Assembly (NCBI RefSeq): GCF_004000435.1
Contig: NZ_RBVZ01000002.1
Location: 860,501-924,500 of the forward strand
Length of the DNA: 64,000 nt
Source: Alexandriicola marinus
GTDB lineage: Bacteria > Pseudomonadota > Alphaproteobacteria > Rhodobacterales > Rhodobacteraceae
Direction of reading: 5' to 3'
Part shown: positions 34,088 to 43,595 of the stretch, piece by piece
Layout of the letters: the number at the start of each line of letters is the position of its first letter
Numbering within the stretch: position 1 is the stretch's first letter
Notes under the pieces: model-generated
Seen by the model: only the letters and a program-made list of their open reading frames with translations
Database searches by the model: none
Told to the model about the DNA's origin: nothing
Position numbers and translations under genes: made by a program

Positions 34088-34695
34088 CCCGGCGCCTTGA
34101 GGAACGCGAAATCGTCGTCGCGACCCATAACAAGGGCAAGCTCGAAGAGATTACTGCACTTCTGGAACCATTCGGTGTGAGAGTGACGTCGAACGACGAT
34201 CACGGCCTTCCTGAACCCGACGAGACGGAAGAAACCTTCATCGGCAATGCCCGGATCAAGGCACATGCCGCTACGAAGGCAACGGGCCTGCCCGCGCTGG
34301 CCGATGATTCCGGGATCGAGATCGAAGCTTTGGGCGGCAGGCCGGGCGTGCATACCGCTGACTGGGCGGAAACGCCGAATGGCCGAGACTTCGTCATGGC
34401 CATGGAGCGGGCATGGTCCGAGCTGGAGGCCGTAGACGCCCCTTCCCCACGTCAAGCGCGTTTCTGCTGCACTCTTGTCTTGGCGTGGCCGGATGGTCAT
34501 GACGAGGTGTTCGAAGGCCGGATGGACGGACAGATCGTCTGGCCGATGCGAGGCGATCAGGGTCACGGCTATGACCCGATCTTTCAACCCGATGGCTATA
34601 CCCAAACCTTTGGCGAGATGGACCGCTGGGAAAAGAACAAGATCAGCCACCGGGCGGATGCTTTTGCCAAATTCGTGAAGGGCTGCTTTGGCTGA
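34084..34695 (+). CDS. rdgB: Non-canonical purine NTP pyrophosphatase (RdgB/HAM1)
   Basis: Removes ITP, dITP and XTP from the nucleotide pool. The 203-residue product has the THNKGK nucleotide motif (14-19), [17 protein letters not shown] in the middle, GHGYDPIF and [10 protein letters not shown] near the C-terminus. The ATG at 34084 overlaps the rph stop as ATGA; an in-frame ATG lies three codons upstream. Confidence 0.96.
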   Translation: MTRRLEEREIVVATHNKGKLEEITALLEPFGVRVTSNDDHGLPEPDETEETFIGNARIKAHAATKATGLPALADDSGIEIEALGGRPGVHTADWAETPNGRDFVMAMERAWSELEAVDAPSPRQARFCCTLVLAWPDGHDEVFEGRMDGQIVWPMRGDQGHGYDPIFQPDGYTQTFGEMDRWEKNKISHRADAFAKFVKGCFG

Positions 34696-35845
34696 GGATT
34701 GGCAAGAGGCGGGGTTTGGGCTGTATGTGCACTGGCCCTTCTGTCAGGCGAAATGCCCTTATTGCGATTTCAACAGCCATGTCGTCGCCAATGTCGATCA
34801 GTCGCGATGGGCCGATGCCTTTGAACGTGAGATCGCGCGCTACGCGGCCGAGACAGATGGCCGTGTCTTGCGCTCCATCTTCTTCGGGGGCGGCACGCCG
34901 AGCCTTATGCAACCCGAGACGGTCGCCCGGGTTCTGAATGCCGCGCGGGCCGCATGGCCGTTCGCGAATGATTGCGAGATTACACTTGAAGCGAACCCGA
35001 CCAGCGTGGAGGCCGCTCGGTTTGGGGGGTATGCCGATGCAGGCATCAACCGCATATCGATGGGTATTCAGGCACTGAATGACGACGATCTCCGTCGGCT
35101 TGGCCGGCTCCATGACGTGGCTGATGCCATGGCTGCGTTCGACGTGGCCCGAACTCTGTTCGACCGGGTGAGTTTCGATCTGATCTATGCGCGGCAGGAA
35201 CAGACCCTTCTGGGCTGGAAGGACGAGTTGCGACGAGCGCTGGACATGGCAGTCGATCATCTGTCGCTCTATCAGCTGACGATCGAGGAAGGCACAGCCT
35301 TTGGGGATCGTTACGCGGCCGGCCGTCTGCGTGGACTGCCGGATGAGGACCGCGCCGCCGATATGTGGGATGTGACGCAGGAGGTTACCAGCGAGGCGGG
35401 GTTTGCGGCGTATGAGGTTTCGAACCACGCCCGCCCGGGCGCCGAGAGCCGACACAATCTGCTCTATTGGAAAAGCGGCGACTATGTCGGCATTGGTCCG
35501 GGGGCACATGGAAGGCTGACGCTCGATGGTGCGCGTTGGGCGACAGAGACTCCCCTTGCGCCCGGGGCGTGGATCGAGAAGATCGAGACAACGGGATCAG
35601 GTGAGGCGCTGCGGGAGACGATCGATCATGCGGATCGATTGGCGGAGTTCCTTCTGATGGGCCTGCGTGTGACTGACGGGATCGACGAGATTCGGCTCAG
35701 TCGATTGGGTGGGGACGTTTTATTCAATAATATCAGTAAGTTGGTTTCGCTTGATCTGCTGGAAAGGCGGGATGGACACATCCGCGCAACGCCCCAAGGT
35801 CGAGCCGTCCTGAATTCAATCCTGCGGGAGATCCTGTCGGACTAA
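34688..35845 (+). CDS. hemW: HemW-type radical SAM heme chaperone
   Basis: A 385-residue radical SAM protein of the HemN/HemW group. The cluster Cys are in FCQAKCPYCDF (Cys19, Cys23, Cys26, CX3CX2C), followed by FFGGGTPS and EANPTS. The spacing and length match HemW, a heme carrier, and not the anaerobic coproporphyrinogen oxidase HemN. The start is TTG at 34688, inside the end of rdgB (8-bp overlap), with AAGGG 6 bases upstream. The stop overlaps that of parB on the other strand. Confidence 0.93.
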   Translation: MAEDWQEAGFGLYVHWPFCQAKCPYCDFNSHVVANVDQSRWADAFEREIARYAAETDGRVLRSIFFGGGTPSLMQPETVARVLNAARAAWPFANDCEITLEANPTSVEAARFGGYADAGINRISMGIQALNDDDLRRLGRLHDVADAMAAFDVARTLFDRVSFDLIYARQEQTLLGWKDELRRALDMAVDHLSLYQLTIEEGTAFGDRYAAGRLRGLPDEDRAADMWDVTQEVTSEAGFAAYEVSNHARPGAESRHNLLYWKSGDYVGIGPGAHGRLTLDGARWATETPLAPGAWIEKIETTGSGEALRETIDHADRLAEFLLMGLRVTDGIDEIRLSRLGGDVLFNNISKLVSLDLLERRDGHIRATPQGRAVLNSILREILSD

Positions 35846-36723
35846 CCGCCGGATAGTGCACGGAGCAAATCGTCCAGCTGTTCCAGATCGCGATAGCGCA
35901 AGGTCAGGGTTCCCCCCTCTTGGCCTGGCTTGTGGTCAATGCTGACACCCATTCCCAAGGTAGCAGCCAGTTCCTGTTCGATCTGAACAGTGTCCGCATC
36001 CTTCTCGGCCTTGGCAGGCGCGCTGGTTTTCCGGGGAGCGGCACCGGCTCGCGCAAGTTTTTCAGCCTCACGAACCGATAGGCCGCCCTTGATGATCCTG
36101 CGGGCAAGTTCGGCGGCGTCATCATGTCCGACAAGCGCACGGGCGTGACCCGCTGTCAGCCGACCGTCGATCAGAAACGCCATCACTTCATCGGGCAACG
36201 TCAGCAGCCGCAAGAGATTGGCGATATGGCTCCGGCTCTTGCCAAGAACGGTGGCCAATTGTTCCTGGGTATGACCAAAGCGATCCATGAGCTGCCTATA
36301 GCCGGCGGCCTCGTCAATCGGGTTGAGATCAGACCGCTGGATGTTCTCGATGATCGCGACTTCGAGAACCTCGGTATCGGTGTAGTCACGAACAAGCGCC
36401 GGGACTTCGTGCAATTGCGCAATCTGGGCCGCGCGCCACCGGCGTTCACCGGCGACGATCTGGAACATGCCGGCATCGCTGGGATCGGGCCGCACGATAA
36501 GGGGCTGGATAATGCCCCGTTCCTTGATCGAGGACGCGAGTTCGGACAATGCTGTTTCGTCGAACTGGCGCCGCGGCTGGTCGGGATTCGGCTGAATCGT
36601 CTCGATCGCGATCAATCTGTCCGCGGCCCGCGGTGCAGAACGGTCGTCGGCCGGCGCAACATCGGCCATCAGAGCAGAGAGACCGCGCCCGAGACCCCGG
36701 GATCGCGTTGTCTTGTCAGCCAT
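35842..36723 (-). CDS. parB: Chromosome-partitioning protein ParB
   Basis: Binds parS, spreads by a CTP-dependent clamp and recruits ParA and SMC. The 293-residue protein has an N-terminal ParA-contact region with RGLGRGLSALM (9-19), CTPase boxes GIIQPLIVR (70-78) and GERRWRA (92-98), ENIQRSDLNPIDEA (126-139), a helix-turn-helix HTQEQLATVLGKSRSHIANL (151-170) and a C-terminal dimer domain. GGAGG lies 8 bases before the ATG. It follows parA by 16 bp; two parS sites lie 1.4 and 3.3 kb upstream of its start. Confidence 0.97.
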   Translation of the reverse strand: MADKTTRSRGLGRGLSALMADVAPADDRSAPRAADRLIAIETIQPNPDQPRRQFDETALSELASSIKERGIIQPLIVRPDPSDAGMFQIVAGERRWRAAQIAQLHEVPALVRDYTDTEVLEVAIIENIQRSDLNPIDEAAGYRQLMDRFGHTQEQLATVLGKSRSHIANLLRLLTLPDEVMAFLIDGRLTAGHARALVGHDDAAELARRIIKGGLSVREAEKLARAGAAPRKTSAPAKAEKDADTVQIEQELAATLGMGVSIDHKPGQEGGTLTLRYRDLEQLDDLLRALSGG

Positions 36724-36739
36724 GGTTCATTCCTCCTGC

Positions 36740-37537
36740 CTAGCGCTCCCGCGCCGTGATTTCCTGTGCAAGCGCCCGATAGGCGGCACTCCCTGTCGAT
36801 CCGCTGTCATAATCAAGGACCGGCATCGCGAATGACGGCGCCTCGCTGACGCGCACGTTTCGGGGGATCAGGGTCTTGAACACCAGTTCCCCCAGAGTGT
36901 TGCGGGCATCCGCCTCAACCTGATGGGACAGCTTGTTGCGCCTGTCGTGCATCGTCAGGGCGATGCCTTCGATCCGCAAGTTGGGATTGGCGGCCTCCCG
37001 CACTTCGCGGATCGTCAGCATCAGTTGAGATAGCCCCTCAAGCGCAAAGAATTCGGACTGAAGGGGCACCACGACAGAATGGGCTGAGACAAGCGCATTC
37101 ACCGTAAGGATGCTCAGAGACGGGGGGCAATCGATCAGGATGTAATCGAATTCCAATTGTGCCAAGGCGGGATCGCGCAGCGCATCATAGAGAAGAAAGC
37201 TTCTTTTTTCGTTTGATATCAATTCGATATCAGCCGAGCTGAGGTCAGTCGTCGCCGGGATAATAAACAGATTCTCAACATCTGTTTCGTGGATCGCCTC
37301 TTTGGCCTTGGCATCGCCCAGAATGAAATCATAGGTCGTGACTTCGCGCTGTTCCGGCCCAATGCCAAGCCCGGTCGAAGCGTTTCCCTGCGGATCGAGG
37401 TCGACCAGAAGGACCCGACGACCAATCTCGGCCAAAGCAGCGCTCAGATTGATCGCGGTCGTTGTCTTTCCAACACCGCCCTTCTGATTTGCGACAGCAA
37501 TGATTTTCGCAGGGCGCGGTGAGATCAGGTCAGGCAC
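36740..37537 (-). CDS. parA: Chromosome-partitioning ATPase ParA
   Basis: A 265-residue deviant Walker ATPase that moves ParB-parS complexes. The nucleotide site is NQKGGVGKTT (17-26), with LLVDLDPQGN (Walker A') and the DYILIDCPPSL Walker B strand. The start is GTG at 37537, 8 bp inside the end of rsmG, with AAAGGA upstream. The order rsmG-parA-parB near the origin is common in bacteria. Confidence 0.97.
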   Translation of the reverse strand: MPDLISPRPAKIIAVANQKGGVGKTTTAINLSAALAEIGRRVLLVDLDPQGNASTGLGIGPEQREVTTYDFILGDAKAKEAIHETDVENLFIIPATTDLSSADIELISNEKRSFLLYDALRDPALAQLEFDYILIDCPPSLSILTVNALVSAHSVVVPLQSEFFALEGLSQLMLTIREVREAANPNLRIEGIALTMHDRRNKLSHQVEADARNTLGELVFKTLIPRNVRVSEAPSFAMPVLDYDSGSTGSAAYRALAQEITARER

Positions 37538-38153
37538 GTTCGAGTCCTTTGATTTCCAGGATGCTGGCGCTGGGGTCTGTCATGCTCGTATGGGAGGTGC
37601 ATTCGAAGATCCAGTCTTGGCGTGCATCCAGGACCTCGGTCTTCGCCGCCTGCCCTTTCTGTAGAAGGGCTGTGCCGTCTTCGTCCATATGCCTTTGGAC
37701 ATAGCCGAGCAACGCGGGCAGCGGAGCCAGAGCGCGCGCCGTCAAGATCTGCGCTCCGAGGGGCGGAATATTTTCGATGCGGTCAGAGATGACATGAGTG
37801 GTCAGATTGAGTTCGCGAACAGCGGTGCGCAGGAACGTTGCCTTGCGCGTATCGGACTCGACCAGTGTGACCTTTGTTGCCGGAGAACTCTCGGCAAGGA
37901 CAACCGCGATCACGATACCGGGCAGGCCCCCTCCACTCCCCAGATCAGCCCAGGATCGAGGTGTCGAAGGCGCAATTGGAATAATCTGCGCGGAATCGAG
38001 GATATGGCGGTTCCAGATATCCTGTACGGTCGACGGGGATACAAGGTTGATAGCCTTGTTCCATTTGACGAGCAGATTCTCGAACTGATGTAGACGGTCA
38101 AATGCTTCACGTGAAACATCAAGGCCCGCCACAAGCTGATCGGAACGAACCAT
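37530..38153 (-). CDS. rsmG: 16S rRNA (guanine527-N7)-methyltransferase RsmG
   Basis: Methylates G527 of 16S rRNA. The 207-residue protein has NLLVKWNKAINLVS (26-39), the HILDSAQI motif and SAM motif WADLGSGGGLPGIV (68-81). The ATG at 38153 overlaps the mnmG stop as TGATG. A parS palindrome (38103-38118) lies within its codons 12-17 (encoding DVSREA). Confidence 0.95.
   Translation of the reverse strand: MVRSDQLVAGLDVSREAFDRLHQFENLLVKWNKAINLVSPSTVQDIWNRHILDSAQIIPIAPSTPRSWADLGSGGGLPGIVIAVVLAESSPATKVTLVESDTRKATFLRTAVRELNLTTHVISDRIENIPPLGAQILTARALAPLPALLGYVQRHMDEDGTALLQKGQAAKTEVLDARQDWIFECTSHTSMTDPSASILEIKGLERA
38103..38118. other. parS: parS site (one mismatch), inside rsmG
   Basis: TGCTTCACGTGAAACA differs from the well-known ParB target TGTTTCACGTGAAACA at one position. 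It lies within rsmG, 1.4 kb from the parB start and 5.1 kb from the putative oriC spacer. Confidence 0.85.
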
Positions 38154-40030
38154 CACGCTGACTTTGCCGTAACTGTCTTCCGAAGCCGAGCCCGAATGAG
38201 AAGAAGCGCCGACGGCGTCATGCCATCAATACGAGCCGCATGTCCGAGTGTAACCGGACGGGTTTGCCCAAGTTTGGACCGCAATTCAGCAGACAATCCC
38301 TCTATCAGCGTATAGTCGAAATCACCCGGAATCGGATAGGATTCTTCTCGCTGGATTGCCTCGGCATCCCGGGTCTGACGGTCCATATACGTTGAATACT
38401 GGGCCTCGCGCTTGATCTGTTGCTGAACATCTTCTGGGATTTCTGCAAGATCAGGCGCCAAGGTAAGAAGGCTGCCAAAGTCCACGTCTTGCAGGCTGAG
38501 CGCAGACAGGCCATCCCGCGTTGGTTTGTCCGGGTTGATGTTGACGCCCAGCCCAGCAAGATCCCGTGCGGTGAACTCCTTTTCCGAGAGCAATGAGCGC
38601 GCCTTATCCAATGCTTCGCACTTTGACAGAAAGGCGGACCACCGGTTTTCGCCCACCAATCCGGCCTCTCGCCCCATTGGGGTAAGTCTTTGGTCTGCGT
38701 TGTCAGCACGGAGCGTCAGACGGTATTCCGCCCTCGACGTGAACATGCGATACGGCTCGCTCACCCCTCGAGAGATAAGGTCGTCGACCATAACGCCGAT
38801 GTACGATGTTGTTCGGCTGAAAAACACCGGATCCTCGCCTTGGGCACGTCTTGCCGCATTCAGCCCCGCCACAAGTCCCTGTGCGGCCGCCTCTTCATAG
38901 CCCGTCGTGCCGTTTATCTGGCCCGCGAGGTAAAGACCGGGAAGGTCTTTCAGCGCCAATGTCGGATCCAAGGCCCGGGGATCAACATAGTCATATTCGA
39001 TCGCATATCCCAATTGGAGGATCTTCGCCTCTTCCAAACCCGCGATCGAATGAACGTATTCTTCCTGAACGTCCTGCGGAAGTGATGTCGAGATACCGTT
39101 TGGATAAACCGTATCCGTATCAAGCCCCTCCGGCTCCAGGAAAATCTGATGCGACGTCTTGTCGGCAAACCGGACAATCTTGTCCTCGATCGATGGGCAA
39201 TAGCGGGGCCCTATCCCCTCGATATGTCCACCATACATCGCTGACCGATCGAGGTTCTTGCGTATGATATCATGCGTTCGTTCGTTGGTATGCGTAATGC
39301 CACAGCTGATCTGCCGAGCTGCAAGTCTGTCGGTCAGGAAGGAGAAGAAGGTCGGATCTTCATCACCCGGCTGTGATTCAAGACGAGTCCAATTGATTGT
39401 CCGGCCATCCAGTCGTGGCGGCGTACCGGTCTTCAACCGACCCAGCGGCAGAGACAAGTCGTACAACCGTTCGGCCATACGCGTCGACGCCGCTTCGCCC
39501 ATTCGACCGCCCGAGTAATTGTGATCCCCGATATGAATGACGCCGCGTAGAAAAGTGCCAGTTGTCAGGACCACCGCCTCGGCACGAAACAGGTTTCCAT
39601 CCTTCAGTTCAATTCCGACGACACGACCACTCTCGAGGATCAGATCCACTGCTTCGCCTTCGATAATCGCCAGACCGGTCTGATTCTCTGTCAGCTGCGT
39701 CATCATTGAACGATAACGGGCACGATCTGCTTGGGCCCTTGGGCCCTGAACTGCAGGACCTTTCCGGCGATTGAGCAGACGAAACTGGATCCCCGCATGA
39801 TCCGCGACCCGGCTCATGACGCCGTCGAGCGCATCGATCTCGCGGACCAGGTGGCCTTTCCCCAGACCGCCGATCGCGGGGTTGCACGACATCACGCCGA
39901 TATTCTCTCGCGAGATTGTCACGAGAGCTGTGCGTGCTCCGGCACGTGCCGAGGCATGAGCAGCTTCGGCGCCCGCATGTCCGCCGCCGATTACAATGAC
40001 GTCGAAGTCCCGATGTTTCACGTGAAACAA
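38153..40030 (-). CDS. mnmG: tRNA uridine 5-carboxymethylaminomethyl modification enzyme MnmG (GidA)
   Basis: With MnmE it modifies U34 of certain tRNAs. The 625-residue FAD protein has GGGHAG (15-20), [23 protein letters not shown] (split here as the FAD and family motif near 48-70) and C-terminal helical domain. The likely start is TTG at 40030, giving MFHVKH, with TAGGAA just before; a GTG at 40021 is possible. A perfect parS palindrome covers the first codons, so the start region serves both translation and chromosome segregation. Confidence 0.96.
   Translation of the reverse strand: MFHVKHRDFDVIVIGGGHAGAEAAHASARAGARTALVTISRENIGVMSCNPAIGGLGKGHLVREIDALDGVMSRVADHAGIQFRLLNRRKGPAVQGPRAQADRARYRSMMTQLTENQTGLAIIEGEAVDLILESGRVVGIELKDGNLFRAEAVVLTTGTFLRGVIHIGDHNYSGGRMGEAASTRMAERLYDLSLPLGRLKTGTPPRLDGRTINWTRLESQPGDEDPTFFSFLTDRLAARQISCGITHTNERTHDIIRKNLDRSAMYGGHIEGIGPRYCPSIEDKIVRFADKTSHQIFLEPEGLDTDTVYPNGISTSLPQDVQEEYVHSIAGLEEAKILQLGYAIEYDYVDPRALDPTLALKDLPGLYLAGQINGTTGYEEAAAQGLVAGLNAARRAQGEDPVFFSRTTSYIGVMVDDLISRGVSEPYRMFTSRAEYRLTLRADNADQRLTPMGREAGLVGENRWSAFLSKCEALDKARSLLSEKEFTARDLAGLGVNINPDKPTRDGLSALSLQDVDFGSLLTLAPDLAEIPEDVQQQIKREAQYSTYMDRQTRDAEAIQREESYPIPGDFDYTLIEGLSAELRSKLGQTRPVTLGHAARIDGMTPSALLLIRARLRKTVTAKSA
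40014..40029. other. parS: parS site (perfect), over the start of mnmG
   Basis: TGTTTCACGTGAAACA is an exact match to the conserved ParB target. It covers mnmG codons 1-6 and lies in the 3-bp junction between mnmE and mnmG, 3.3 kb from parB and 3.2 kb from the oriC spacer. Confidence 0.95.
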
Positions 40031-40033
40031 TTC

Positions 40034-41317
40034 CTACTTTCCGATACAGAAGCTCGAGAAGATCTCGCCCAGAAGGTCATCCACGTCAACGCGCCCCACG
40101 ATGCCATCAACGGCCCGGGTCGCATGTCGAAGATCCTCAGCCAGAAGATCGGGCATTTCCGAAGCGGTGTCCAATCTTTCCAGCACTCCGTCGATGTGGG
40201 GTATCGCCGCATTCATCGCAATGCGATGCCGTTCACGAATCGCGACCCCTGCCCCGACTGCGCGTTTTGACAAGACATGGGCCAGCCGGGCGATCAGCTC
40301 ATCTACTCCATGTCCTGTTTCGCCCGATATGCCCTCTTTGCCAAGTCGTCCGTCGTCATCCTTGGCAACAAGAACGACATCACCTGCCTGCACATCAAGT
40401 TCCGGCTTTGCGCCATCCGTCAAAAGGTGGACACGAATATCTGCCGCCAACGCGCGCTCTACCCCTCGCTTGATGCCAATCTGCTCCACGTCATCCTGCG
40501 CTTCGCGAATTCCAGCTGTGTCGAGAACCGTCACCGGTAACCCGCCCAAATCCATCCGAACCTCAAGAACGTCCCGGGTTGTGCCTGCATGATGAGAGGT
40601 GATCGCAGCGTCACGCCCGGCCAAGCGATTGAGAAGCGTTGATTTCCCGGCGTTCGGAGGCCCCACGATCGCAACCTCAAAGCCGGAACGGATACGCTCG
40701 GCTATCCCCGAGCCTTTGATCTCGGCCGCCATCTCTTCGCGAACCTGCGTCAGCAATTCCCAAACTTCGGGCGTCACATCAACCGGAACCTCCTCATCCG
40801 CAAAGTCTATGGTCGCCTCGAGTAAAGCAGCAGCTCGGATCAGACGCATTCTCCAGCCATCGGCCTTTGCGCCCAACCCACCTGTCATCACCCGAACAGC
40901 CTGGCGCTGTTGCGCAAGCGTCTCGGCATCGATCAAGTCCGCAAGACCTTCAACCTGTGTCAGATCAAGGCGACCGTTCTCCAGCGCGCGACGCGTGAAT
41001 TCGCCAGCCTCCGCCTCTCTCACTCCATCAAATGAGCGCAACTCCGAAAGAAGAAAGTCGATGACGGCGACGCTTCCATGGACCTGGAACTCGACCACAT
41101 CTTCTCCGGTAAAGCTTTCCCCCGCCCGAAAGGTCAGGATCAGACCTTCATCGATAAGCTCAGCAGAGCGGGAACTGATCTTGCGAAGAGATCGCCCGCT
41201 TTCCGGCAACTCTCCACAAATTTCACCAGATACTTTCCGCGCCAACGGGCCGGATACTCGGATAACCGCAATACCGGCGCGACCGCGGGCCGTCGCCAGT
41301 GCAAAGATCGTATCCAT
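40034..41317 (-). CDS. mnmE: tRNA modification GTPase MnmE (TrmE)
   Basis: Partner of MnmG in wobble-uridine modification. The 427-residue protein has the N-terminal tetrahydrofolate-binding domain (EAGEFTRRAL near 103-112), helical domain, the inserted G domain with G1 GPPNAGKST (219-227), a G2 AGTTRD (244-249) and G3 DTAGIR, and ends with the C-terminal CIGK motif (Cys424), which carries the essential Cys. It lies 25 bp after rho and 3 bp before mnmG. Confidence 0.97.
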   Translation of the reverse strand: MDTIFALATARGRAGIAVIRVSGPLARKVSGEICGELPESGRSLRKISSRSAELIDEGLILTFRAGESFTGEDVVEFQVHGSVAVIDFLLSELRSFDGVREAEAGEFTRRALENGRLDLTQVEGLADLIDAETLAQQRQAVRVMTGGLGAKADGWRMRLIRAAALLEATIDFADEEVPVDVTPEVWELLTQVREEMAAEIKGSGIAERIRSGFEVAIVGPPNAGKSTLLNRLAGRDAAITSHHAGTTRDVLEVRMDLGGLPVTVLDTAGIREAQDDVEQIGIKRGVERALAADIRVHLLTDGAKPELDVQAGDVVLVAKDDDGRLGKEGISGETGHGVDELIARLAHVLSKRAVGAGVAIRERHRIAMNAAIPHIDGVLERLDTASEMPDLLAEDLRHATRAVDGIVGRVDVDDLLGEIFSSFCIGK

Positions 41318-41342
41318 ACCTAACTCAATGATTTTAATAAGT

Positions 41343-42614
41343 TTAGGTGTTCATCGAGTCGAAGAAATCAGCGTTCGTCTTGGTCTGTTTCAGCTTAGAG
41401 ATCAGGAATTCGATCGCATCCGTTGTTCCCATCGGGTTGAGGATCCGACGCAAGACATAGGTCTTGGCAAGATCACCCTTGTCGACCAGAAGCTCTTCTT
41501 TCCGGGTACCGGACTTGAGGATGTCCATCGCCGGGAAGACCCGCTTGTCTGCAACCTTGCGGTCCAGAACGATCTCAGAGTTACCCGTGCCCTTGAATTC
41601 TTCGAAGATCACCTCGTCCATCCGGCTTCCGGTGTCGATAAGAGCCGTGGCGATGATCGTCAGGCTGCCACCCTCTTCGATATTCCGGGCGGCACCGAAG
41701 AACCGCTTGGGGCGTTGCAGCGCGTTTGCATCGACACCGCCGGTCAGAACCTTGCCCGACGACGGGACGGTCGTGTTGAACGCGCGGCCAAGTCGGGTGA
41801 TGGAATCCAGCAGGATAACGACATCGCGTTTGTGCTCGACCAGACGCTTGGCCTTTTCGATCACCATCTCGGATACGGCGACGTGGCGTGTTGCGGGCTC
41901 GTCAAAGGTAGAGCTGACAACCTCCCCTTTCACGGACCGTTGCATGTCCGTGACTTCCTCGGGGCGTTCGTCGATCAACAGGACGATCAGATAGCACTCA
42001 GGATGGTTCTTCTCGATCGAATTGGCGATGTTCTGCAAGAGAACCGTCTTACCCGTTCTGGGCGGCGCGACGATAAGCGACCGCTGACCTTTACCGATCG
42101 GCGACACAAGATCTATGATCCGGGCCGATCTGTCCTTCGTAGCGGGTTCGTCGGTTTCCATCTTCAGCCGCTCATCTGGATACAGCGGCGTCAGGTTATC
42201 GAACGCGACCTTGTGCTTTGCCTTTTCAGGGTCCTCGAAGTTGATCGATTCCACCGTGATCAGGGCAAAGTACCGTTCGTTGTCGTTCGGCTCCTTGATG
42301 ACGCCCTGAACGGTATCCCCCGTCCGAAGAGAATATTGGCGGATCATGTCCGGGCTGACGTATATGTCATCCGGGCCGGGAAGGTAATTCGCCTCGGGTG
42401 ACCGAAGAAACCCGAAACCGTCCTGAAGAACCTCCAGCACGCCGTCGCCACCGATCACCCAATCTTCGTCAGCCCGCTCCCGAAGAATGGCGAACATCAT
42501 GTCGCCTTTCCTCATGGTCGAGGCATTCTCGATCTCAAGCTCTTCGGCCAGGGCCAAAAGGTCCTTGGGGCTTTGCGCCTTGAGATCGGCGAGGTTCAGA
42601 CGGTCTTGTGACAT
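41343..42614 (-). CDS. rho: Transcription termination factor Rho
   Basis: The hexameric RNA helicase that ends transcription. The 423-residue product has an N-terminal helix bundle ([19 protein letters not shown]), a cold-shock-like RNA-binding domain (about 52-130, with [13 protein letters not shown]), Walker A APPRTGKT (183-190), [12 protein letters not shown] and the C-terminal RecA fold. It lies 119 bp downstream of the hemJ stop; a promoter-like pair lies in that gap. Confidence 0.97.
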   Translation of the reverse strand: MSQDRLNLADLKAQSPKDLLALAEELEIENASTMRKGDMMFAILRERADEDWVIGGDGVLEVLQDGFGFLRSPEANYLPGPDDIYVSPDMIRQYSLRTGDTVQGVIKEPNDNERYFALITVESINFEDPEKAKHKVAFDNLTPLYPDERLKMETDEPATKDRSARIIDLVSPIGKGQRSLIVAPPRTGKTVLLQNIANSIEKNHPECYLIVLLIDERPEEVTDMQRSVKGEVVSSTFDEPATRHVAVSEMVIEKAKRLVEHKRDVVILLDSITRLGRAFNTTVPSSGKVLTGGVDANALQRPKRFFGAARNIEEGGSLTIIATALIDTGSRMDEVIFEEFKGTGNSEIVLDRKVADKRVFPAMDILKSGTRKEELLVDKGDLAKTYVLRRILNPMGTTDAIEFLISKLKQTKTNADFFDSMNT

Positions 42615-42696
42615 GGGTCATCCTGTTGCAGCCCGGAACAGGCTGGCTTCGACGGCAATGATTCAGAAAACGCCATCCCGGACGGGACGCATCGGT

Positions 42697-42725
42697 CTCT
42701 TAGGCCTGCTTAGTCAACGAGTCAA
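42697..42725 (-). promoter_or_regulatory. Putative promoter of rho
   Basis: TTGACT (42725-42720), a 17-bp spacer and TAAGAG (42702-42697) on the minus strand. The -35 matches in 5 of 6 positions, the -10 in 3. A leader of about 75 nt would result. A second TTGACT is present 8 bp further inside. Confidence 0.35.
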
Positions 42726-42733
42726 TCGGGCGG

Positions 42734-43183
42734 CTAGAATGGCTTGACGATCACCGCGACCACGATCACCAGCATCAGGATCGTCGGAACCTCGTTCATC
42801 AGACGATAGGTCCGCCCGGACCGCGTGTTCCGACCTGCGGCAAAATCCTTGCGTCGCGCCGCCAGCCAGCCATGGGCTCCCGTCATCCCGATCACGCCAA
42901 GCAGCTTGGCCCAGGCCCAGACAGAGCCCCAGTCGAACGCGCCCAGCGCGATCATCAGAAGACCGAAGACCCAGCTTGCAATCATTGCAGGGTTCATGAT
43001 CAGCCGAAGAAGCTTGTCCTCCATGATCTGGAACGTGCGATCGAGTTCTGATCCTGTCTCAGCCTTCTCTGCATGATAGACATACAGTCTAGGCAGATAG
43101 AACATGCCCGCCATCCACGAGATAATAGAGACCACATGCAGGGCCTTGATCCAGTCATAAGCAGGGTACAGGAAATCGAACAT
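42734..43183 (-). CDS. hemJ: Protoporphyrinogen IX oxidase HemJ
   Basis: An integral membrane enzyme that oxidises protoporphyrinogen IX to protoporphyrin IX, just before ferrochelatase. The 149-residue product has four membrane segments and the family's conserved N-terminal helix with His16 (ALHVVSIISWMAGMFYLPRL, residues 14-33 in part), plus a conserved RL-type third helix near AHGWLA. GGAGG sits 5 bases before the ATG. It borders the oriC spacer and runs away from it. Confidence 0.94.
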   Translation of the reverse strand: MFDFLYPAYDWIKALHVVSIISWMAGMFYLPRLYVYHAEKAETGSELDRTFQIMEDKLLRLIMNPAMIASWVFGLLMIALGAFDWGSVWAWAKLLGVIGMTGAHGWLAARRKDFAAGRNTRSGRTYRLMNEVPTILMLVIVVAVIVKPF

Positions 43184-43289
43184 CTTAGCCTCCAGGTGGA
43201 TGCTCCCCTCCTATTATAAAGATTATATAGAAAGGAAGATGGTGATTTAGTGCGGTGGATGACTCATGCTTTTCACTTCGTCCGCAGAC

Positions 43290-43298
43290 TTATCCCCA
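43290..43298 (+). promoter_or_regulatory. DnaA box-like site, TTATCCCCA
   Basis: Differs from the consensus TTATCCACA at one position; read on the plus strand, in the left part of the oriC spacer. Confidence 0.65.
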
Positions 43299-43489
43299 TA
43301 GAGCTGGCTGTCACAGAACCGCCACAATCACCTTTGAAAGAATTTAAGTATCTGATTATATGTAGAAAATATTATTGAAACTTGGCCAAGAACCCACGCT
43401 TACCACTTGACCTACGAAGAACACGAAATCGATCCACAGAACCGAGTCGTCCTTTTTCCCCGTGGGTAACCTCTTGTTAACTTCCTCAC

Positions 43490-43498
43490 TTATCCAAC
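43490..43498 (+). promoter_or_regulatory. DnaA box-like site, TTATCCAAC
   Basis: Matches the consensus TTATCCACA in 7 of 9 positions; plus strand. It lies in the right part of the spacer. Confidence 0.5.
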
Positions 43499-43586
43499 CG
43501 CTACGCTGACGCAGTACAGGTCGAACAGCTTGCCTCGGAAAACATCCCGCTTCATACCGGTTCTGCCCCTGTCCTTCACCACAGAT

Positions 43587-43595
43587 TTATCCACA
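43587..43595 (+). promoter_or_regulatory. Perfect DnaA box overlapping the maf start codon
   Basis: TTATCCACA ends on the A of the maf ATG (43595). It takes the place where a Shine-Dalgarno sequence would be expected, and none is seen upstream of maf. Confidence 0.85.

Larger units (their letters stand above)
43184..43594. other. oriC: Putative chromosomal replication origin (oriC)
   Basis: A 411-bp gene-free spacer, the only one above 300 bp in the window and visibly AT-rich. It holds several DnaA-box-like sequences (43290, 43490, 43587 and weaker ones at 43254 and 43430), an AT-rich unwinding-type block (about 43340-43380), a second AT block with two perfect TATAAT boxes reading toward hemJ (43213-43227) and two GANTC sites (43261 and 43444) that CcrM could methylate. 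Genes diverge from it on both sides: hemJ, rho, mnmE, mnmG, rsmG, parA and parB to the left and maf, aroE, coaE and dnaQ to the right. This matches the known alphaproteobacterial origin neighbourhood. No ORF is seen inside. Confidence 0.88.

Noticed and set aside
43330-43500. Possible CtrA boxes (TTAA-N7-TTAA) in the oriC spacer
   Set aside because: TTAA occurs at 43344 and 43477, but no second TTAA stands 7 bases away, so the consensus is not met.
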